DNA of 64,000 nucleotides from CBDCVA01 sp965222935 [NCBI: Candidatus Latescibacterota bacterium] (GCA_965222935.1 CBDCVA010000002.1:1-64000), one strand, 5' to 3'. Numbered from the stretch's first letter, positions 10,273 to 20,150 are shown. The notes: a model not told the origin generated them from the letters alone. Made by a program: numbers and translations.

Positions 10273-11858
10273 TGGCCGATCCTAAAAGCAGGAGACGCTG
10301 GTTCGGAGCAACGCTCGTCCTATGGGCCGCCTTGGCGCTGTGGCCCGGCGGGACACTGGCGGCGACTCGGGGTACGCTCGGCCAACTCGAGGTCTTGGGT
10401 GAAATCCTCCAGCTCGCACGGAAGCAATATGTGGACGAGGTGGATCTGTCGGTACTCTTAGAGGGCGCCATCGACGGCGTGCTCCAGCAGCTCGATCCAC
10501 ACTCCAACTATCTCCCGCCCAAAAGCTTCGATGAGATGTCCGAGCGCATCCAGGGAAGCTTTTACGGCATCGGGGTCTACTTCACCATACGCGACAACTA
10601 CCTGACTGTCATCAGCCCCGTCGAAGACTCGCCCTCCGACCACTTGGGTATCCGTGCGGGCGACCGGATTGTCGAGATCGAAAGCGAAAGCGCGATTGGC
10701 ATCACCCACCTAGAGGTCAAGCACAAGCTCCGTGGGCCGCAGGGAACGAAGGTCCGGATCGGGGTCGAGCGTGACGGCGAGGACGATCTGCTTTATTTCA
10801 CCATCACGCGCGACAAGATTCCCATAAGAAGCGTGCCCTATGCTTTCCTGATCCACCCGGGTACGGGTTACATTCGCGTAGCGCAGTTCAACACCTCCAC
10901 GAGCCAAGAACTGGAAAAGGCGCTCTCAGAACTCGAGTCGGCGGGGATGGAGCGTCTCTTACTCGACCTGCGGGGCAACGGCGGCGGCTTGCTCTCCCAG
11001 GCGGTGGAGGTGACCGACAAGTTCCTGAGTGAGGGTATGATCGTCTACACTCAGGGTCGGACGCATGAGTCGCGCAGCGAATACCACGCCACTGCTGCGG
11101 GCACGCATCCCGGCTATCCCGTCGTCTTGCTGATCAACGAGGGTAGCGCTAGCGCTTCGGAGATTCTCTCTGGCGCCTTGCAGGACTGGGACCGGGCCCT
11201 CGTGGTCGGGAGACCCAGTTTCGGCAAGGGCTCCGTCCAAAGCCAGTACCCCCTGCGTAATGGCGGCGCCGTGCTTCTGACCGTGTCCAAATGGTACACG
11301 CCGTCAGGGCGGCTGATTCACAAACCCCTAGCCCGCGCCGCGGTCCCACATCGCGAGCAGGTCGAGACCGATACCTCTCGATCGCCCGTATACCATACCG
11401 CCGATGGCCGCCTTGTTTACGGTGGTGGCGGCATCAAGCCGGACGTGACGGTCGAACCAGCGGCGCTCCTCGACGTCTTCGTGGCGCGCTTGCGCACCGA
11501 AGGGCGTTTCCTCGGCTTCGCGACGGAGTACGTCGCGACCCACAGCGAACCCCAGGCCCAGTTCGAGGCCTTTCTGGCAGCCTTCGCCGTCGATGACGCC
11601 ATGCTCGACACTTTCCACGCTCATCTTGTGAAGCAGGGGGTTGAACTCGACGAGGAGGCTTTCGCCGACGGCGAGGACTTCATTCGCCGCAGCATCAAAG
11701 CGGAAATCGCCGGTGTCCTTTGGGGCCGAAGCGAGCGCTACCAAGTGGTGGCGCTGGGTGACCCCGAGATCGAGAAGGCACTAGGTCTCTTCGAGCAAGC
11801 CGCGACGCTCCTGGCAGGGCCGCCGAATACAGATCCCGAGCCGTGGGACCGCAACTGA
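10269..11858 (+). CDS. S41-family carboxyl-terminal processing protease (CtpA/Prc type) with PDZ domain
   Basis: 529 residues. An N-terminal hydrophobic segment (about 11-31) exports or anchors it, so it likely acts in the periplasm. A PDZ domain (about 95-180, GIGVYFTIRDNYLTV, GIRAGDRIVEI) precedes the S41 protease fold. The catalytic dyad is visible: Ser295 in EGSASASEIL and Lys320 in SFGKGSVQ. Family members trim C-termini of secreted or membrane proteins. A ~150-residue C-terminal extension after the protease domain is not assigned. ATG at 10269 overlaps the proB stop; ATG at 10272 is an alternative. Confidence 0.93.
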   Translation: MMADPKSRRRWFGATLVLWAALALWPGGTLAATRGTLGQLEVLGEILQLARKQYVDEVDLSVLLEGAIDGVLQQLDPHSNYLPPKSFDEMSERIQGSFYGIGVYFTIRDNYLTVISPVEDSPSDHLGIRAGDRIVEIESESAIGITHLEVKHKLRGPQGTKVRIGVERDGEDDLLYFTITRDKIPIRSVPYAFLIHPGTGYIRVAQFNTSTSQELEKALSELESAGMERLLLDLRGNGGGLLSQAVEVTDKFLSEGMIVYTQGRTHESRSEYHATAAGTHPGYPVVLLINEGSASASEILSGALQDWDRALVVGRPSFGKGSVQSQYPLRNGGAVLLTVSKWYTPSGRLIHKPLARAAVPHREQVETDTSRSPVYHTADGRLVYGGGGIKPDVTVEPAALLDVFVARLRTEGRFLGFATEYVATHSEPQAQFEAFLAAFAVDDAMLDTFHAHLVKQGVELDEEAFADGEDFIRRSIKAEIAGVLWGRSERYQVVALGDPEIEKALGLFEQAATLLAGPPNTDPEPWDRN

Positions 11859-11887
11859 CCGGCCTTCGCCTGGCGAGGTGAATCCGC

Positions 11888-12922
11888 TTGGAAGCTCAAG
11901 ACGATCGAGGCACCTGGCATGCTATCGGTGTGGCACGCGGCCGCGCGCTGCGTCAGACGTTGCGGCTGCCGTCGTACGATACCACAAAGCGCGCTTTCGC
12001 CCAGGACTGCAGCACCATCGCCGGGGAGATGTTCCCGCCGCTGCTCGAGTTGGTATACGGCATGATAGAAGGGAGCGGCTTCGTCAGCGAGGACCTGTGG
12101 ACCGCCTACTTCGCGCGTGACCCCATCCTCCTCGGCGGTTGCACGAGCTTCGCCGTCGAGAGCGAGGAGGAGACGCCCACGGTCGTCGGACGCAACTACG
12201 ACTGGCTTTGCTCGGACCGGGCATGGTGCCATGCGGTGACGCAGATTCCCAAGCCGGGCCTCGCTACCACCGGCTACACGCACACCTGGACGGGTCGCCC
12301 GGATCTTCTCAATGCTGAGGGGGTGCTCGTCACGCTCGCATCGCTGCACTATAGGCCGCCCTCGAGGCCGGGGCTGTCCTGGAACGTGCTGAACGAACTG
12401 GTGGGCGCGCTCGCGACGACGACCGCCGAGGCCGTGGAGCTTCTGATGAGTGCACCCCACCTACGGCCCATGAGCTACCTCATCGCCGACGCAGCGGGAG
12501 ACGCCCAGGTGATCGAAGCGACGGGATCGGGCGTGCGCGCCCGCGGTCCCGAGAACGGTGTCCTGGTGGCGACGAACTGGCCCGCTGCGGTCGAGTTGGA
12601 AGACGGCGACGCAGTAGGGACGCTGAATGATGGCCGAGGTGGAGCACGGTCGCGCTACTGGCGGGTGAAGGAGTTGATCGCCGAGCGTCGTCCCGGCTTC
12701 GATCTGGCTCATGCGCGCGAAGTGCTTAGCGAGCACGATGAGCCCGTCTGCTCGGGCGATCACAACGGCGGGATAGGCCTGCGGCACGAGGGGTGGGCCA
12801 CGCTGTGGTCACTGACCCACCTATGTGGGAGTAGCACGCTATGGTTGGCCGAGGGCCAGCCTTGCAGGACGCGCTACCGGCCGCTGGTCCGTCCGCACGC
12901 AGTGGTCTCAGATGCCGCTTAG
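11888..12922 (+). CDS. C45-like autoproteolytic NTN hydrolase/acyltransferase
   Basis: 344 residues starting at TTG, placed after an AGGTG-like ribosome binding site; no good ATG is in frame nearby. The centre carries GGCTSFAV (Cys85) followed by GRNYDW, the pattern of the C45/choloylglycine-hydrolase-like NTN family, in which cleavage before the Cys frees the nucleophile. Members hydrolyse or transfer acyl groups on amides such as 6-aminopenicillanate or peptidic lipids; the substrate here is unknown. No signal peptide is seen. The 3' end overlaps coaB by 11 bases. That coupling could be accidental, but an amidase beside CoA-synthesis genes might act on a pantothenate-type amide; this is inference. 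Confidence 0.75.
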   Translation: MEAQDDRGTWHAIGVARGRALRQTLRLPSYDTTKRAFAQDCSTIAGEMFPPLLELVYGMIEGSGFVSEDLWTAYFARDPILLGGCTSFAVESEEETPTVVGRNYDWLCSDRAWCHAVTQIPKPGLATTGYTHTWTGRPDLLNAEGVLVTLASLHYRPPSRPGLSWNVLNELVGALATTTAEAVELLMSAPHLRPMSYLIADAAGDAQVIEATGSGVRARGPENGVLVATNWPAAVELEDGDAVGTLNDGRGGARSRYWRVKELIAERRPGFDLAHAREVLSEHDEPVCSGDHNGGIGLRHEGWATLWSLTHLCGSSTLWLAEGQPCRTRYRPLVRPHAVVSDAA

Positions 12923-13589
12923 CGGGCTACGCGTGCTGATCACGGGAGGCGCGACGCGAAACTATCTCGACGAAATGCGCTTCGTGACGAACAAGGCCAC
13001 GGGGGCGCTTGGTGCGCTCTTGGCCGAGCGAGCCCTGGCGCGCGGGGCGGAGGTCACGTATGTGGTCGGGGTGGGAGGCGCACGGCCGCAGGCACCGGAT
13101 GGCACGCTAAGGATCGTCGAGATCGAGACGATAGAGGACCTGGTGCTTGCCATGCAACTGGAGTTGGTCCTCCGACGCCAAGACATCGTCATTCACAACA
13201 TGGCTGTCTCCGACTTTAGGGTCGCCGACCGAGCGGAAGGGAAGGTCTCTTCCGACGCGGAGGTATGGACCGTGCGTATGGTGCGCGCGCCCAAGGTTGT
13301 GTCGCTGATAAAGCGGTTGGACGCGGGTGTCTTTTTGGTGGGATTCAAGCTCGAGGTCGGTGCTGACCGCGAAGAGTTGCGCCGCCGCGCTCATGCGTGG
13401 CGCGAACGGTACTGCGCTGATCTCGTGGTCGCCAACGAGCTGCACAGTATTGAGCGCGGACGTCACACGATCGCAATCATCGACCGTTCCGGAAAGGTCG
13501 TGGCGACCGCCGAGGGCAAGCCCCAGGTCGCTGAGGTCGTGCTTGACGCGGTGCAGGGCCATGCTCGCCGAAGGGGGTGGGCTAAGTGA
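12912..13589 (+). CDS. coaB: Monofunctional phosphopantothenate-cysteine ligase CoaB
   Basis: 225 residues from ATG at 12912. The sequence follows the stand-alone CoaB type known from streptococci rather than the usual CoaBC fusion: LRVLITGGATRNYLDEMRFV, TNKATGALG (nucleotide-binding), IHNMAVSDFRV, KVSSDAEVWTV, PKVVSLIKR, GFKLEVGADREEL and ADLVVANEL. It joins cysteine to 4'-phosphopantothenate in CoA synthesis. The upstream part of the open frame (12825-12911) lies within the previous gene and lacks similarity. Its stop overlaps the GTG start of coaC by 4 bases, so decarboxylase and ligase are coupled but in reversed order relative to the fusion. Confidence 0.9.
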   Translation: MPLSGLRVLITGGATRNYLDEMRFVTNKATGALGALLAERALARGAEVTYVVGVGGARPQAPDGTLRIVEIETIEDLVLAMQLELVLRRQDIVIHNMAVSDFRVADRAEGKVSSDAEVWTVRMVRAPKVVSLIKRLDAGVFLVGFKLEVGADREELRRRAHAWRERYCADLVVANELHSIERGRHTIAIIDRSGKVVATAEGKPQVAEVVLDAVQGHARRRGWAK

Positions 13590-14182
13590 CGGAAGCTCGT
13601 GAATCGCTGGCTGGCAGGCGGCTTATCCTGGGCGTGACGGGCTGCATTGCCGCTTACAAGGCGGCGACCGTTCTCCGCGAGTTCATGTACAGGGGCGCGA
13701 CCGTCCGTGTTGTGATGACCCCAAACGCGACCAAGTTCGTGGCTCCTTTGACCTTCCGCGCCCTCAGCGGTCATACCGTCTACGTGGACCCGTTCACCGC
13801 CTACGATCCCGCCGGCTGGCAGGTGGACCATATCGAGCTAGCCGTGAACGCCGACGCCGTCGTGGTTGCCCCAGCCACGGCGAATGTCATCGGAAAGTTG
13901 TGCGCCGGGATCACGGATGATTTCCTGACCACGCTCATCTGTGCAACCCGAGCGCCAGTCATCTTCTGCCCCGCGATGAACCCGAACATGTACACGAACC
14001 CCATCGTGCAGCGAAACGTTGCGAGCCTGCGCGAGTTGGGTTACTATTTCGTGGATCCCGAGGTGGGACCGCTGGCCGCTCTCCAGGAGGGAGAAGGCCA
14101 GGGCCGCCTGGCCGAGCCGGCCACGATCATCACCGCCGTGGAACGGCTGCTGATTGAGACCACCACATCAGGGGAAGATTGA
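13586..14182 (+). CDS. coaC: Phosphopantothenoylcysteine decarboxylase CoaC (flavoprotein)
   Basis: 198 residues from GTG. This is the HFCD flavoprotein domain: LGVTGCIAAYKA at the N-terminus, VDHIELA with the active-site His, and the substrate-clamp motif CPAMNPNMYTN. It decarboxylates 4'-phosphopantothenoylcysteine to 4'-phosphopantetheine using bound FMN. In most bacteria it is fused ahead of CoaB; here it is a separate protein directly after coaB. A 168-bp spacer with no recognised gene lies before uvrB. Confidence 0.93.
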   Translation: MTEARESLAGRRLILGVTGCIAAYKAATVLREFMYRGATVRVVMTPNATKFVAPLTFRALSGHTVYVDPFTAYDPAGWQVDHIELAVNADAVVVAPATANVIGKLCAGITDDFLTTLICATRAPVIFCPAMNPNMYTNPIVQRNVASLRELGYYFVDPEVGPLAALQEGEGQGRLAEPATIITAVERLLIETTTSGED

Positions 14183-14350
14183 CGCGTGGCATCGCGTGAG
14201 ACTCCGGCTAGGCAGAGTTGTCTATGCCGTCCTGTGTGGATGACCGAGGGCTTTCGCCGCTGCCTTCCGCCCTCACTCCGGACCCCAACATGCTCTATCC
14301 GGGCGATCATCATGGATGGGCGCGATGTCATCTCCAAGACGTGAGAGCCG

Positions 14351-16342
14351 ATGCAGAAGTTTGAACTGGTGGCGGACTATCTCCCTGCGGGTCATCAGCC
14401 TCGAGCCATCGCCGAGTTGACCAACAGCATCCGTCGCGGCCACAAGTTACAGACACTTCTGGGCGTTACGGGTTCGGGCAAGACCTTCACGATCGCCAAC
14501 GTCGTCGCGGAGCTCCAGATGCCGACTTTGGTGATCAGTCACAACAAGACGCTGGCCGCACAGCTTTATGGCGAGCTCAAGGAGTACTTTCCCCGCAACG
14601 CCGTCGAGTACTTCATCAGCTACTATGACTACTACCAGCCCGAAGCCTACATCCCGGTTACCGACACCTACATCGAGAAGGATGCTACGATCAACGATGA
14701 CATCGAGCGCCTGCGCCTGCGGACGACCAGTGCGCTCATCGAGCGTCGGGACGTGATCGTCGTCGCTTCCGTCTCCAGCATCTATGGCCTGGGTTCGCCC
14801 AAAGAGTACGCCGAGATGCACTTGATCGTGGAGGCTGGCGAACGGATCGAACGCGACGCCATCCTGCGCAAGCTCGTGGACATCCACTACACCCGTAACG
14901 ACATCGAGTTCGCGCCGGGGACATTCCGTGTCCGCGGCGACGTGATCGAGGTCATGCCCGCTTACGACCAGACCGCCTACCGAATCGAGCTCTTCGGCGA
15001 CGAGATCGAACGACTGACGCGGGTCCACCCACTACGCGGCGCAGTGCTCGAGGAGTTGGACAGAATCGCCATCTACCCCGCCAAACACTTCGTCACGACC
15101 TATCCAACCATCGAGCGGGCCTGCAAGGCGATTCTTCTGGAGATGGAAGAGCGCGTGACGGAGCTCCGTGCCGAGAACCAACTCGTCGAGGCCCAGAGGC
15201 TGGAAACGCGGACCCGGTTCGATGTCGAGATGCTGCTCGAGGTGGGCTACTGCTCGGGCGTCGAGAATTACTCTCGCCATATCTCCGGCCGCAAACCGGG
15301 GGAGCGTCCGGCCGTTTTACTCGACTACTTCCCGAGCGAGTTTCTGACGATCATCGACGAGTCACACGCTACGACCCCGCAAGTGCGCGGCATGTACGCC
15401 GGCGACCGTTCGCGCAAGGAACAGCTCGTTCGCTACGGCTTCCGGTTGCCCTCCGCTCTTGACAACCGCCCCTTGAACTTCGACGAGTTCGAGGCCATGC
15501 TCGATCACTGCATCTTCGTCTCAGCCACGCCAGGTGACTACGAGCTGGAGAACTCGGGCGGCGTCGTGGTCGAGCAGATCATTCGACCGACCGGCCTGCT
15601 TGACCCCAAGATCTCCGTGCGACCCGTGGACAACCAGGTGGACGACCTGCTCGAAGAGGTCCGTGTCCGCGTGGCCCGTAGAGAGCGCGTACTCGTGACA
15701 ACCTTGACCAAGCGCATGGCCGAAGACCTCGCCGACTACCTGGCACAGATGGGCGTCCGCGTCCGCTACCTCCACTCGGAGATCGACGCGCTCGAGCGCG
15801 TGGTCATCCTGCGCGACCTGCGCCTCGAGAAGTTCGACGTGCTCGTCGGCATCAACCTCTTACGCGAGGGGCTGGACCTTCCGGAGGTTTCCCTCGTCGC
15901 CATCCTCGACGCGGACAAGGAGGGGTATCTGCGTAGCGCGCGTTCGCTCATTCAAACCGCCGGCCGCGCCGCACGCAACGCCGAGGGCAAGGTCATCCTT
16001 TACGCGGACCGCATCACGGACTCGATGCGCAAAGCCATCGATGAGACTGAGCGCAGGCGTCTCATCCAGGAAACGCACAACCGCGAGCATGACATCACGC
16101 CCCGTTCCATCGTCAAATCTCCCGATCAGGTGCTTAGGACCACGGCCGTTGCGGACCAACGCACGACGGTCGAACAACCGAAGGAGCTCGCCCTAAAGGC
16201 GCTCGAGGAGCTTGACCATGAAGAGCGGCTCACAGTCCTGCGCAAGCTCATGAAGGAGGCGTCTGCGCGCCTGGAGTTCGAGCAGGCGGCCGAGCTGCGC
16301 GACGAGATCGCTCGCCTGACGACGTCGCAGGCCGTTTCGTGA
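14351..16342 (+). CDS. uvrB: UvrABC excinuclease subunit B
   Basis: 663 residues, standard UvrB length. Walker A is [10 protein letters not shown] (38-47), the damage-probing beta-hairpin is [15 protein letters not shown] (88-102), and helicase motifs include TIIDESHAT and [27 protein letters not shown] and TAGRAARN are further SF2 motifs. The C-terminal UVR domain (about 625-660, [22 protein letters not shown]) contacts UvrC/UvrA. It verifies damage after UvrA loading in nucleotide excision repair. Confidence 0.98.
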   Translation: MQKFELVADYLPAGHQPRAIAELTNSIRRGHKLQTLLGVTGSGKTFTIANVVAELQMPTLVISHNKTLAAQLYGELKEYFPRNAVEYFISYYDYYQPEAYIPVTDTYIEKDATINDDIERLRLRTTSALIERRDVIVVASVSSIYGLGSPKEYAEMHLIVEAGERIERDAILRKLVDIHYTRNDIEFAPGTFRVRGDVIEVMPAYDQTAYRIELFGDEIERLTRVHPLRGAVLEELDRIAIYPAKHFVTTYPTIERACKAILLEMEERVTELRAENQLVEAQRLETRTRFDVEMLLEVGYCSGVENYSRHISGRKPGERPAVLLDYFPSEFLTIIDESHATTPQVRGMYAGDRSRKEQLVRYGFRLPSALDNRPLNFDEFEAMLDHCIFVSATPGDYELENSGGVVVEQIIRPTGLLDPKISVRPVDNQVDDLLEEVRVRVARRERVLVTTLTKRMAEDLADYLAQMGVRVRYLHSEIDALERVVILRDLRLEKFDVLVGINLLREGLDLPEVSLVAILDADKEGYLRSARSLIQTAGRAARNAEGKVILYADRITDSMRKAIDETERRRLIQETHNREHDITPRSIVKSPDQVLRTTAVADQRTTVEQPKELALKALEELDHEERLTVLRKLMKEASARLEFEQAAELRDEIARLTTSQAVS

Positions 16343-16472
16343 TGCGCTGATCGTCTTTGGAAGAGAGGAATGGTTCATCCGCTCCCGTGTCGCCGCTGCC
16401 CTGAGGCAAATAGGCACCTCTGAGGCGATGCGGGCATTGGAGGACTTGGCGCAGGCACGGACCGGGCCTTGA
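16338..16472 (+). pseudogene. Possible HEAT-repeat fragment before nadC
   Basis: In the frame of bases 16338-16472 the translation ends with SRVAAALRQIGTSEAMRALEDLAQARTGP and a stop, which looks like one HEAT-type helical repeat (VR..AA.AL..IG..EA...L). No convincing start codon exists in this frame after uvrB ends. The stop TGA overlaps the TTG start of nadC (TTGA), as coupled genes do. It may be the remnant of a longer repeat protein, or a chance match; weak call. Confidence 0.3.
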
Positions 16473-17397
16473 GCACCTCGCGACTCCTTTGCCGCGACTT
16501 CACACGCGCACCCGTTGAGCACCTGGATCCCGTCGAGGTAGCTGCGCTCGCGGAGGCGGCCCTCGCCGAGGACCTCGGCGACGAAGGCGACCTCACCTCA
16601 CTGGCCCTCATTCCCGAGGGTCAGGGCGGCACGGCCGAGATCCGCGCGAAGGAGCAAGGGATCATCTGCGGTCTCCACGTGGCTGGAGCCGTTTTTGCCG
16701 CCGCCGACCCCACTATCCGCTGGCATGCGCGCTGCGGAGAGGGGGCGGAGGTCGAGGCTGGCGCTGTGGTGGCGGAAATCGCGGGTTTCTTGCGCGGAAT
16801 CCTTGCCGCGGAACGCACAGCGCTCAACTTCCTGGGGCGAATGAGCGGGATCGCGACGCTCACGCGTCGTTTTGTTAGTGCCATCGAGGGCACGGGCGCT
16901 GCCATCACCGACACGCGCAAGACCGCACCCGGCCTGCGTCGCCTTGATAAGTACGCCGTCCGCACCGGCGGGGGCGTCAGCCACAGGCTCGGGCTTTGGA
17001 CATGCTACTCATCAAGGACAACCACATCGCCGTTGGAAGTGGTGTACACGCTGCCGTCGATAGCGCGAAAACCTCCATCCGTGAACGTCCCGATGGCAAA
17101 GCCATCTGTATTGCGGTCGAGACGACGACGACGGACGATGTGGACGAGGCCCTCGCCGCTGGCGCCGACAGGATCATGCTGGACAACATGTCGATCGACG
17201 AGGTGCGCGCTGCCGTCAAGCGCATCCGTGGCGTGCGGGACCCCGCGACAGGCCTTCCCGAGATCGAGGTCTCCGGCAACGTGACGCTGAGGAATGTGCG
17301 TTCTCTGGCCGAGTGTGGCCCCGACGTGATATCCATCGGCGCATTGACCCACTCGCCTTACTGCCTCGACCTCTCCTTGTGCCTCGTCGTTCCTTGA
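16469..17397 (+). pseudogene. nadC: Nicotinate-nucleotide pyrophosphorylase NadC, frame broken by one base
   Basis: Two overlapping frames together encode one NadC (quinolinate phosphoribosyltransferase), which makes nicotinate mononucleotide from quinolinate and PRPP. The first frame (TTG at 16469) carries the N-terminal lid and ITDTRKTAPGLR, then GGGVSHRLGL at about 16975-16996. After that the similarity continues one frame away with DMLLIKDNHIA and runs through ETTTTDDVDEAL and the barrel end to the stop at 17395-17397. One base is missing between 16994 and 17001; restoring a G in the GG at 16998-16999 would give the expected LWDMLLIKDNH. No slippery heptamer is present. This is either a sequence/assembly error or a real inactivating deletion. 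Confidence 0.88.
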
Positions 17398-17402
17398 CCG
17401 CT

Positions 17403-18206
17403 ATGGACCGCGAGCTTTCGCTTTCCGACCGCGTGGCTCTGGCCTTTCATGAGGCGGAGGGGGACCAACTCTCGCCCCACGAGTTACGCGAGGTGGTAGG
17501 CGCAGAGCCCAGTGCATTGAGGACGGCGCTATCGGAGTTGACCCGCGCGGGCTACGTCATCGAGAAACGCCCCGGCCAGGGGCTGCGAATGATCGAGAGC
17601 CCCGATCGACTCCTGGAAGCCGAGGTCCTACGATGGCTGCGCTCCCGGACTCTCGGCCGCACCGTGCGCGCGTACGGGGTCGTCGGCTCGACCATGGACG
17701 TCGCTGCACGTATGGCGTCGCGTGGGGCCGAGGAGGGTCTGATGGTCGTGGCCGAACGGCAGACGCGGGGAAGGGGTCGACGCGGTGCGAGCTGGCACTC
17801 GACGTCGGGGCTGGGCCTTTGGTTTTCGCTTGTCCTTCGACCGGACTCAACCCGCATGACGGACGCGGCCCTCGCTCGTCTTGGAGTTCAAGCCGTCGCG
17901 AACGCGGCACGCGTGGGACTCGGTGCCGATGCCAGATGGGATGCGCCCAACGATGTAGCCATCGAAGGACGCAAGATCGCGGGCTCTCTGGCAGAGGCGA
18001 CGTGGATGGGTGAGCACACCGCGTTCGTGATCCTGGGCATCGGCGTCAACGTCAACCATGAGCTGACTGACTTCCCTCCCGAGCTGCGCGAAAGCGCGGG
18101 GTCGCTCAGGATGGTTCTCGACCGGAAGATCAGCCGGCCGTGGTTTCTGGCGCGCATTCTCGAACAGTTCGAGGGCCTCTATTACGGCCTCGACGCTGCC
18201 CGATAG
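17403..18206 (+). CDS. birA: Biotin-[acetyl-CoA-carboxylase] ligase BirA with N-terminal helix-turn-helix
   Basis: 267 residues from ATG at 17403, five bases after the nadC stop. Residues 1-65 form a winged-helix-like domain (SPHELREVVGAEPSALRTALSELTRAGY), as in BirA proteins that also repress biotin genes. The catalytic core follows: biotin/ATP loop RQTRGRGRRGASW, APNDV (usual WPNDV) and GRKIAGSL. It makes biotinyl-AMP and transfers biotin to carrier lysines. The short C-terminal SH3-like domain seems reduced. The frame is open upstream to 17313 inside nadC, but without similarity. Confidence 0.92.
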   Translation: MDRELSLSDRVALAFHEAEGDQLSPHELREVVGAEPSALRTALSELTRAGYVIEKRPGQGLRMIESPDRLLEAEVLRWLRSRTLGRTVRAYGVVGSTMDVAARMASRGAEEGLMVVAERQTRGRGRRGASWHSTSGLGLWFSLVLRPDSTRMTDAALARLGVQAVANAARVGLGADARWDAPNDVAIEGRKIAGSLAEATWMGEHTAFVILGIGVNVNHELTDFPPELRESAGSLRMVLDRKISRPWFLARILEQFEGLYYGLDAAR

Positions 18207-18225
18207 ATGCGCTGCTTTCAATCGG

Positions 18226-18993
18226 ATGCTCCTAGCCTTTGACGCGGGGAATTCCCGTCTAAGCGCTGGCCTGTTCGTAGGCGATGAGTCGAGGTCCCTC
18301 TGGCACTGGCCCCGCGTGCAGGCGTCCGACCCGGCTTGGCTGGCGGCCGAACTGGAGGGAGTCCTGGCCTCCAGCGGTGTCGAACCCGAAGCGGTCGAAG
18401 CCCTAGCGGTTGCCTCGGTGATACGCGCCCTATCCGCGAGCCTGGCCGCTGCATGCCGCGAGGTCTTCGGACGAGAACCCGACGTTTTGGACGCGAACGC
18501 GCCCTACGGGCTGAACCTGGAGGCGGTGGATGCGGGGAGCGTCGGCGCGGACCGCCTTGCGGAAGCGGGGGCGGCAGTTCAGCTATTCGGGGCGCCCGTC
18601 ATCGTCGTGGACGTGGGCACCGCGATCACGGTGGATCTCGTGGACGCTCGGAGCGCCTTCCGTGGCGGGGCCATCTTGCCAGGGCCACGGCTGATGTACG
18701 ATGCCCTTCATAGCGGCACAGACCTTTTGCCTGAACTGTCGCCCGCCCCTCCGCAGGGGCCGGTGGGGACGATGACATCGGCCGCGATCCACGCGGGCGT
18801 CGGTTACGGCGCTGCCGGCGCCATCGAGCGATTAATGACAGCACAGCGGGAGGTGATCGGCGCTCAGGCGCCAGTGGTCATCACGGGTGGGCTCGCCGAG
18901 CTTGTCTTGCCGCTCGTGCCGAAGCCGGCCCACTACGTGGCGGACCTTGTACTACGCGGCGTGGCCTGGGTAGCGAGCCGGGAGCAAGCTTGA
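18226..18993 (+). CDS. coaX: Type III pantothenate kinase CoaX
   Basis: 255 residues of the ASKHA fold. The phosphate-1 motif is FDAGNSRLSAGLF (5-17), GADRLAEAGAA is the conserved adenosine-side motif, and VDVGTAITVDLVD with GGAILPGPRLMYDALHSGTDLLP matches CoaX. It phosphorylates pantothenate, the first step of CoA synthesis; type III enzymes are not inhibited by CoA. It follows birA by 19 bases, an arrangement (birA-coaX) common in many bacteria. panB and panC are near 37 kb. Confidence 0.93.
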   Translation: MLLAFDAGNSRLSAGLFVGDESRSLWHWPRVQASDPAWLAAELEGVLASSGVEPEAVEALAVASVIRALSASLAAACREVFGREPDVLDANAPYGLNLEAVDAGSVGADRLAEAGAAVQLFGAPVIVVDVGTAITVDLVDARSAFRGGAILPGPRLMYDALHSGTDLLPELSPAPPQGPVGTMTSAAIHAGVGYGAAGAIERLMTAQREVIGAQAPVVITGGLAELVLPLVPKPAHYVADLVLRGVAWVASREQA

Positions 18994-19160
18994 CATCCGC
19001 TGCTATGGCGCGGTACGTTGCGTTCGGAAAGATTGTGTGGGTAACCGAAACAACCGTTGCCGGTGTGCAACAGAAATCTCGGGTTGGTGCTGGTGAATCG
19101 CTGCTTGTGCCCGGTCATTCCTGGCGGCGCGATGCGTTCGACAGCGGGAGGTGAACTACC

Positions 19161-20150
19161 ATGACAAGCCATGACAGCAGGACCACCCCGGTGGTGGCCC
19201 TTGTCGCTTTGACCGTGGCTCTCGTTGCGGCGTGCGCGTCCAAGCCCGCCGGCGAGTGGAAAGTGTACACATCGGCGGATGGACTCGCTGCTGACTGGGT
19301 GCGTGCATTTACCATTGATGCGACTGGCGCGGTGTGGTTTGCGACCAACAAGGGCACTAGCCGCTTCGATGGGACGACGTGGAAGACGTTTACCACGGCC
19401 GATGGTCTGGCCAACGACAACGTTTATGTCGTGATGGTGGATGGTCAGGGGACCGTGTGGTTTGGCACCAAAGGGGGCGTCAGCCGTTACGACGGTGAAG
19501 CGTGGATGAGTTACGGCAAGGACGATGGCCTGGCCGCAGACTGGATCACCTCCATTGAGCCAACCCCGGAGGGGTCCATCTGGTTCGGAACGCGCTTGGC
19601 AGGGCTAACCGTTAGGGACGCTGACGGTGCTTTCAAGAACTATTCGAGCCTCGATGGTATCCCGCATGACGCGATCCTGTCCATGGCCTGGGACGCGGAG
19701 GCCAATCGGCTCTATGTCGGCGCCGATGGTGGCGGCTTAACGTACTTCGGCGGAGAGATGTGGGTCACCCACCGCGAGGAAGACCAGATGCCGGGCCAAT
19801 CGTTCACAGGTATGGTCCCAGACGGGAAGGGCGGCATTTGGCTCGGCAGTGCCAAGGGCGGAGCGGCACATTTCAGCGGTGCAGGCAAAGCCGCATTTGA
19901 ACGGTTCACCCGCGATCGAGGCCTAGGCTCCAACGCGATCCAGTGCGTTGCGCTCGGCCCCGATGGGACCGTCTGGTTCGGTACCGACAAGGGCGCAGCC
20001 TCCTATGATGGCGATGGCTGGCGGCAGTACACCCTCGAATCCGGCCTCCCCTCTGAGAGCGTGACCGCCATCACAGTGGCAGGGGACGGCACCGTCTGGT
20101 TCGGAACTGTCAAGGGTGTAGCGAGCTTCAGGCCTGCACCCAAGGTCTAA
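19161..20150 (+). CDS. Lipoprotein with two-component-regulator-type beta-propeller repeats
   Basis: 329 residues. The N-terminus has a lipoprotein signal with lipobox VAAC (Cys at about 29), so it should be anchored to a membrane. The rest consists of about seven ~43-residue repeats with core GTVWFGTKGGVSRYDG and linker YTSADGLAADWV, the Reg_prop pattern found in sensor domains of hybrid two-component systems. Here it stands alone without kinase or transmembrane parts. Function is unknown; a surface or periplasmic sensing or binding role is a guess. A GGGAGGTG ribosome binding site lies upstream. The 166 bases before it hold no recognised feature. Confidence 0.8.
   Translation: MTSHDSRTTPVVALVALTVALVAACASKPAGEWKVYTSADGLAADWVRAFTIDATGAVWFATNKGTSRFDGTTWKTFTTADGLANDNVYVVMVDGQGTVWFGTKGGVSRYDGEAWMSYGKDDGLAADWITSIEPTPEGSIWFGTRLAGLTVRDADGAFKNYSSLDGIPHDAILSMAWDAEANRLYVGADGGGLTYFGGEMWVTHREEDQMPGQSFTGMVPDGKGGIWLGSAKGGAAHFSGAGKAAFERFTRDRGLGSNAIQCVALGPDGTVWFGTDKGAASYDGDGWRQYTLESGLPSESVTAITVAGDGTVWFGTVKGVASFRPAPKV

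Noticed and set aside
16985-17005. Programmed frameshift in nadC
   Set aside because: No slippery heptamer or downstream structure at the switch point, and nadC is not known to use frameshifting; a lost base is simpler.
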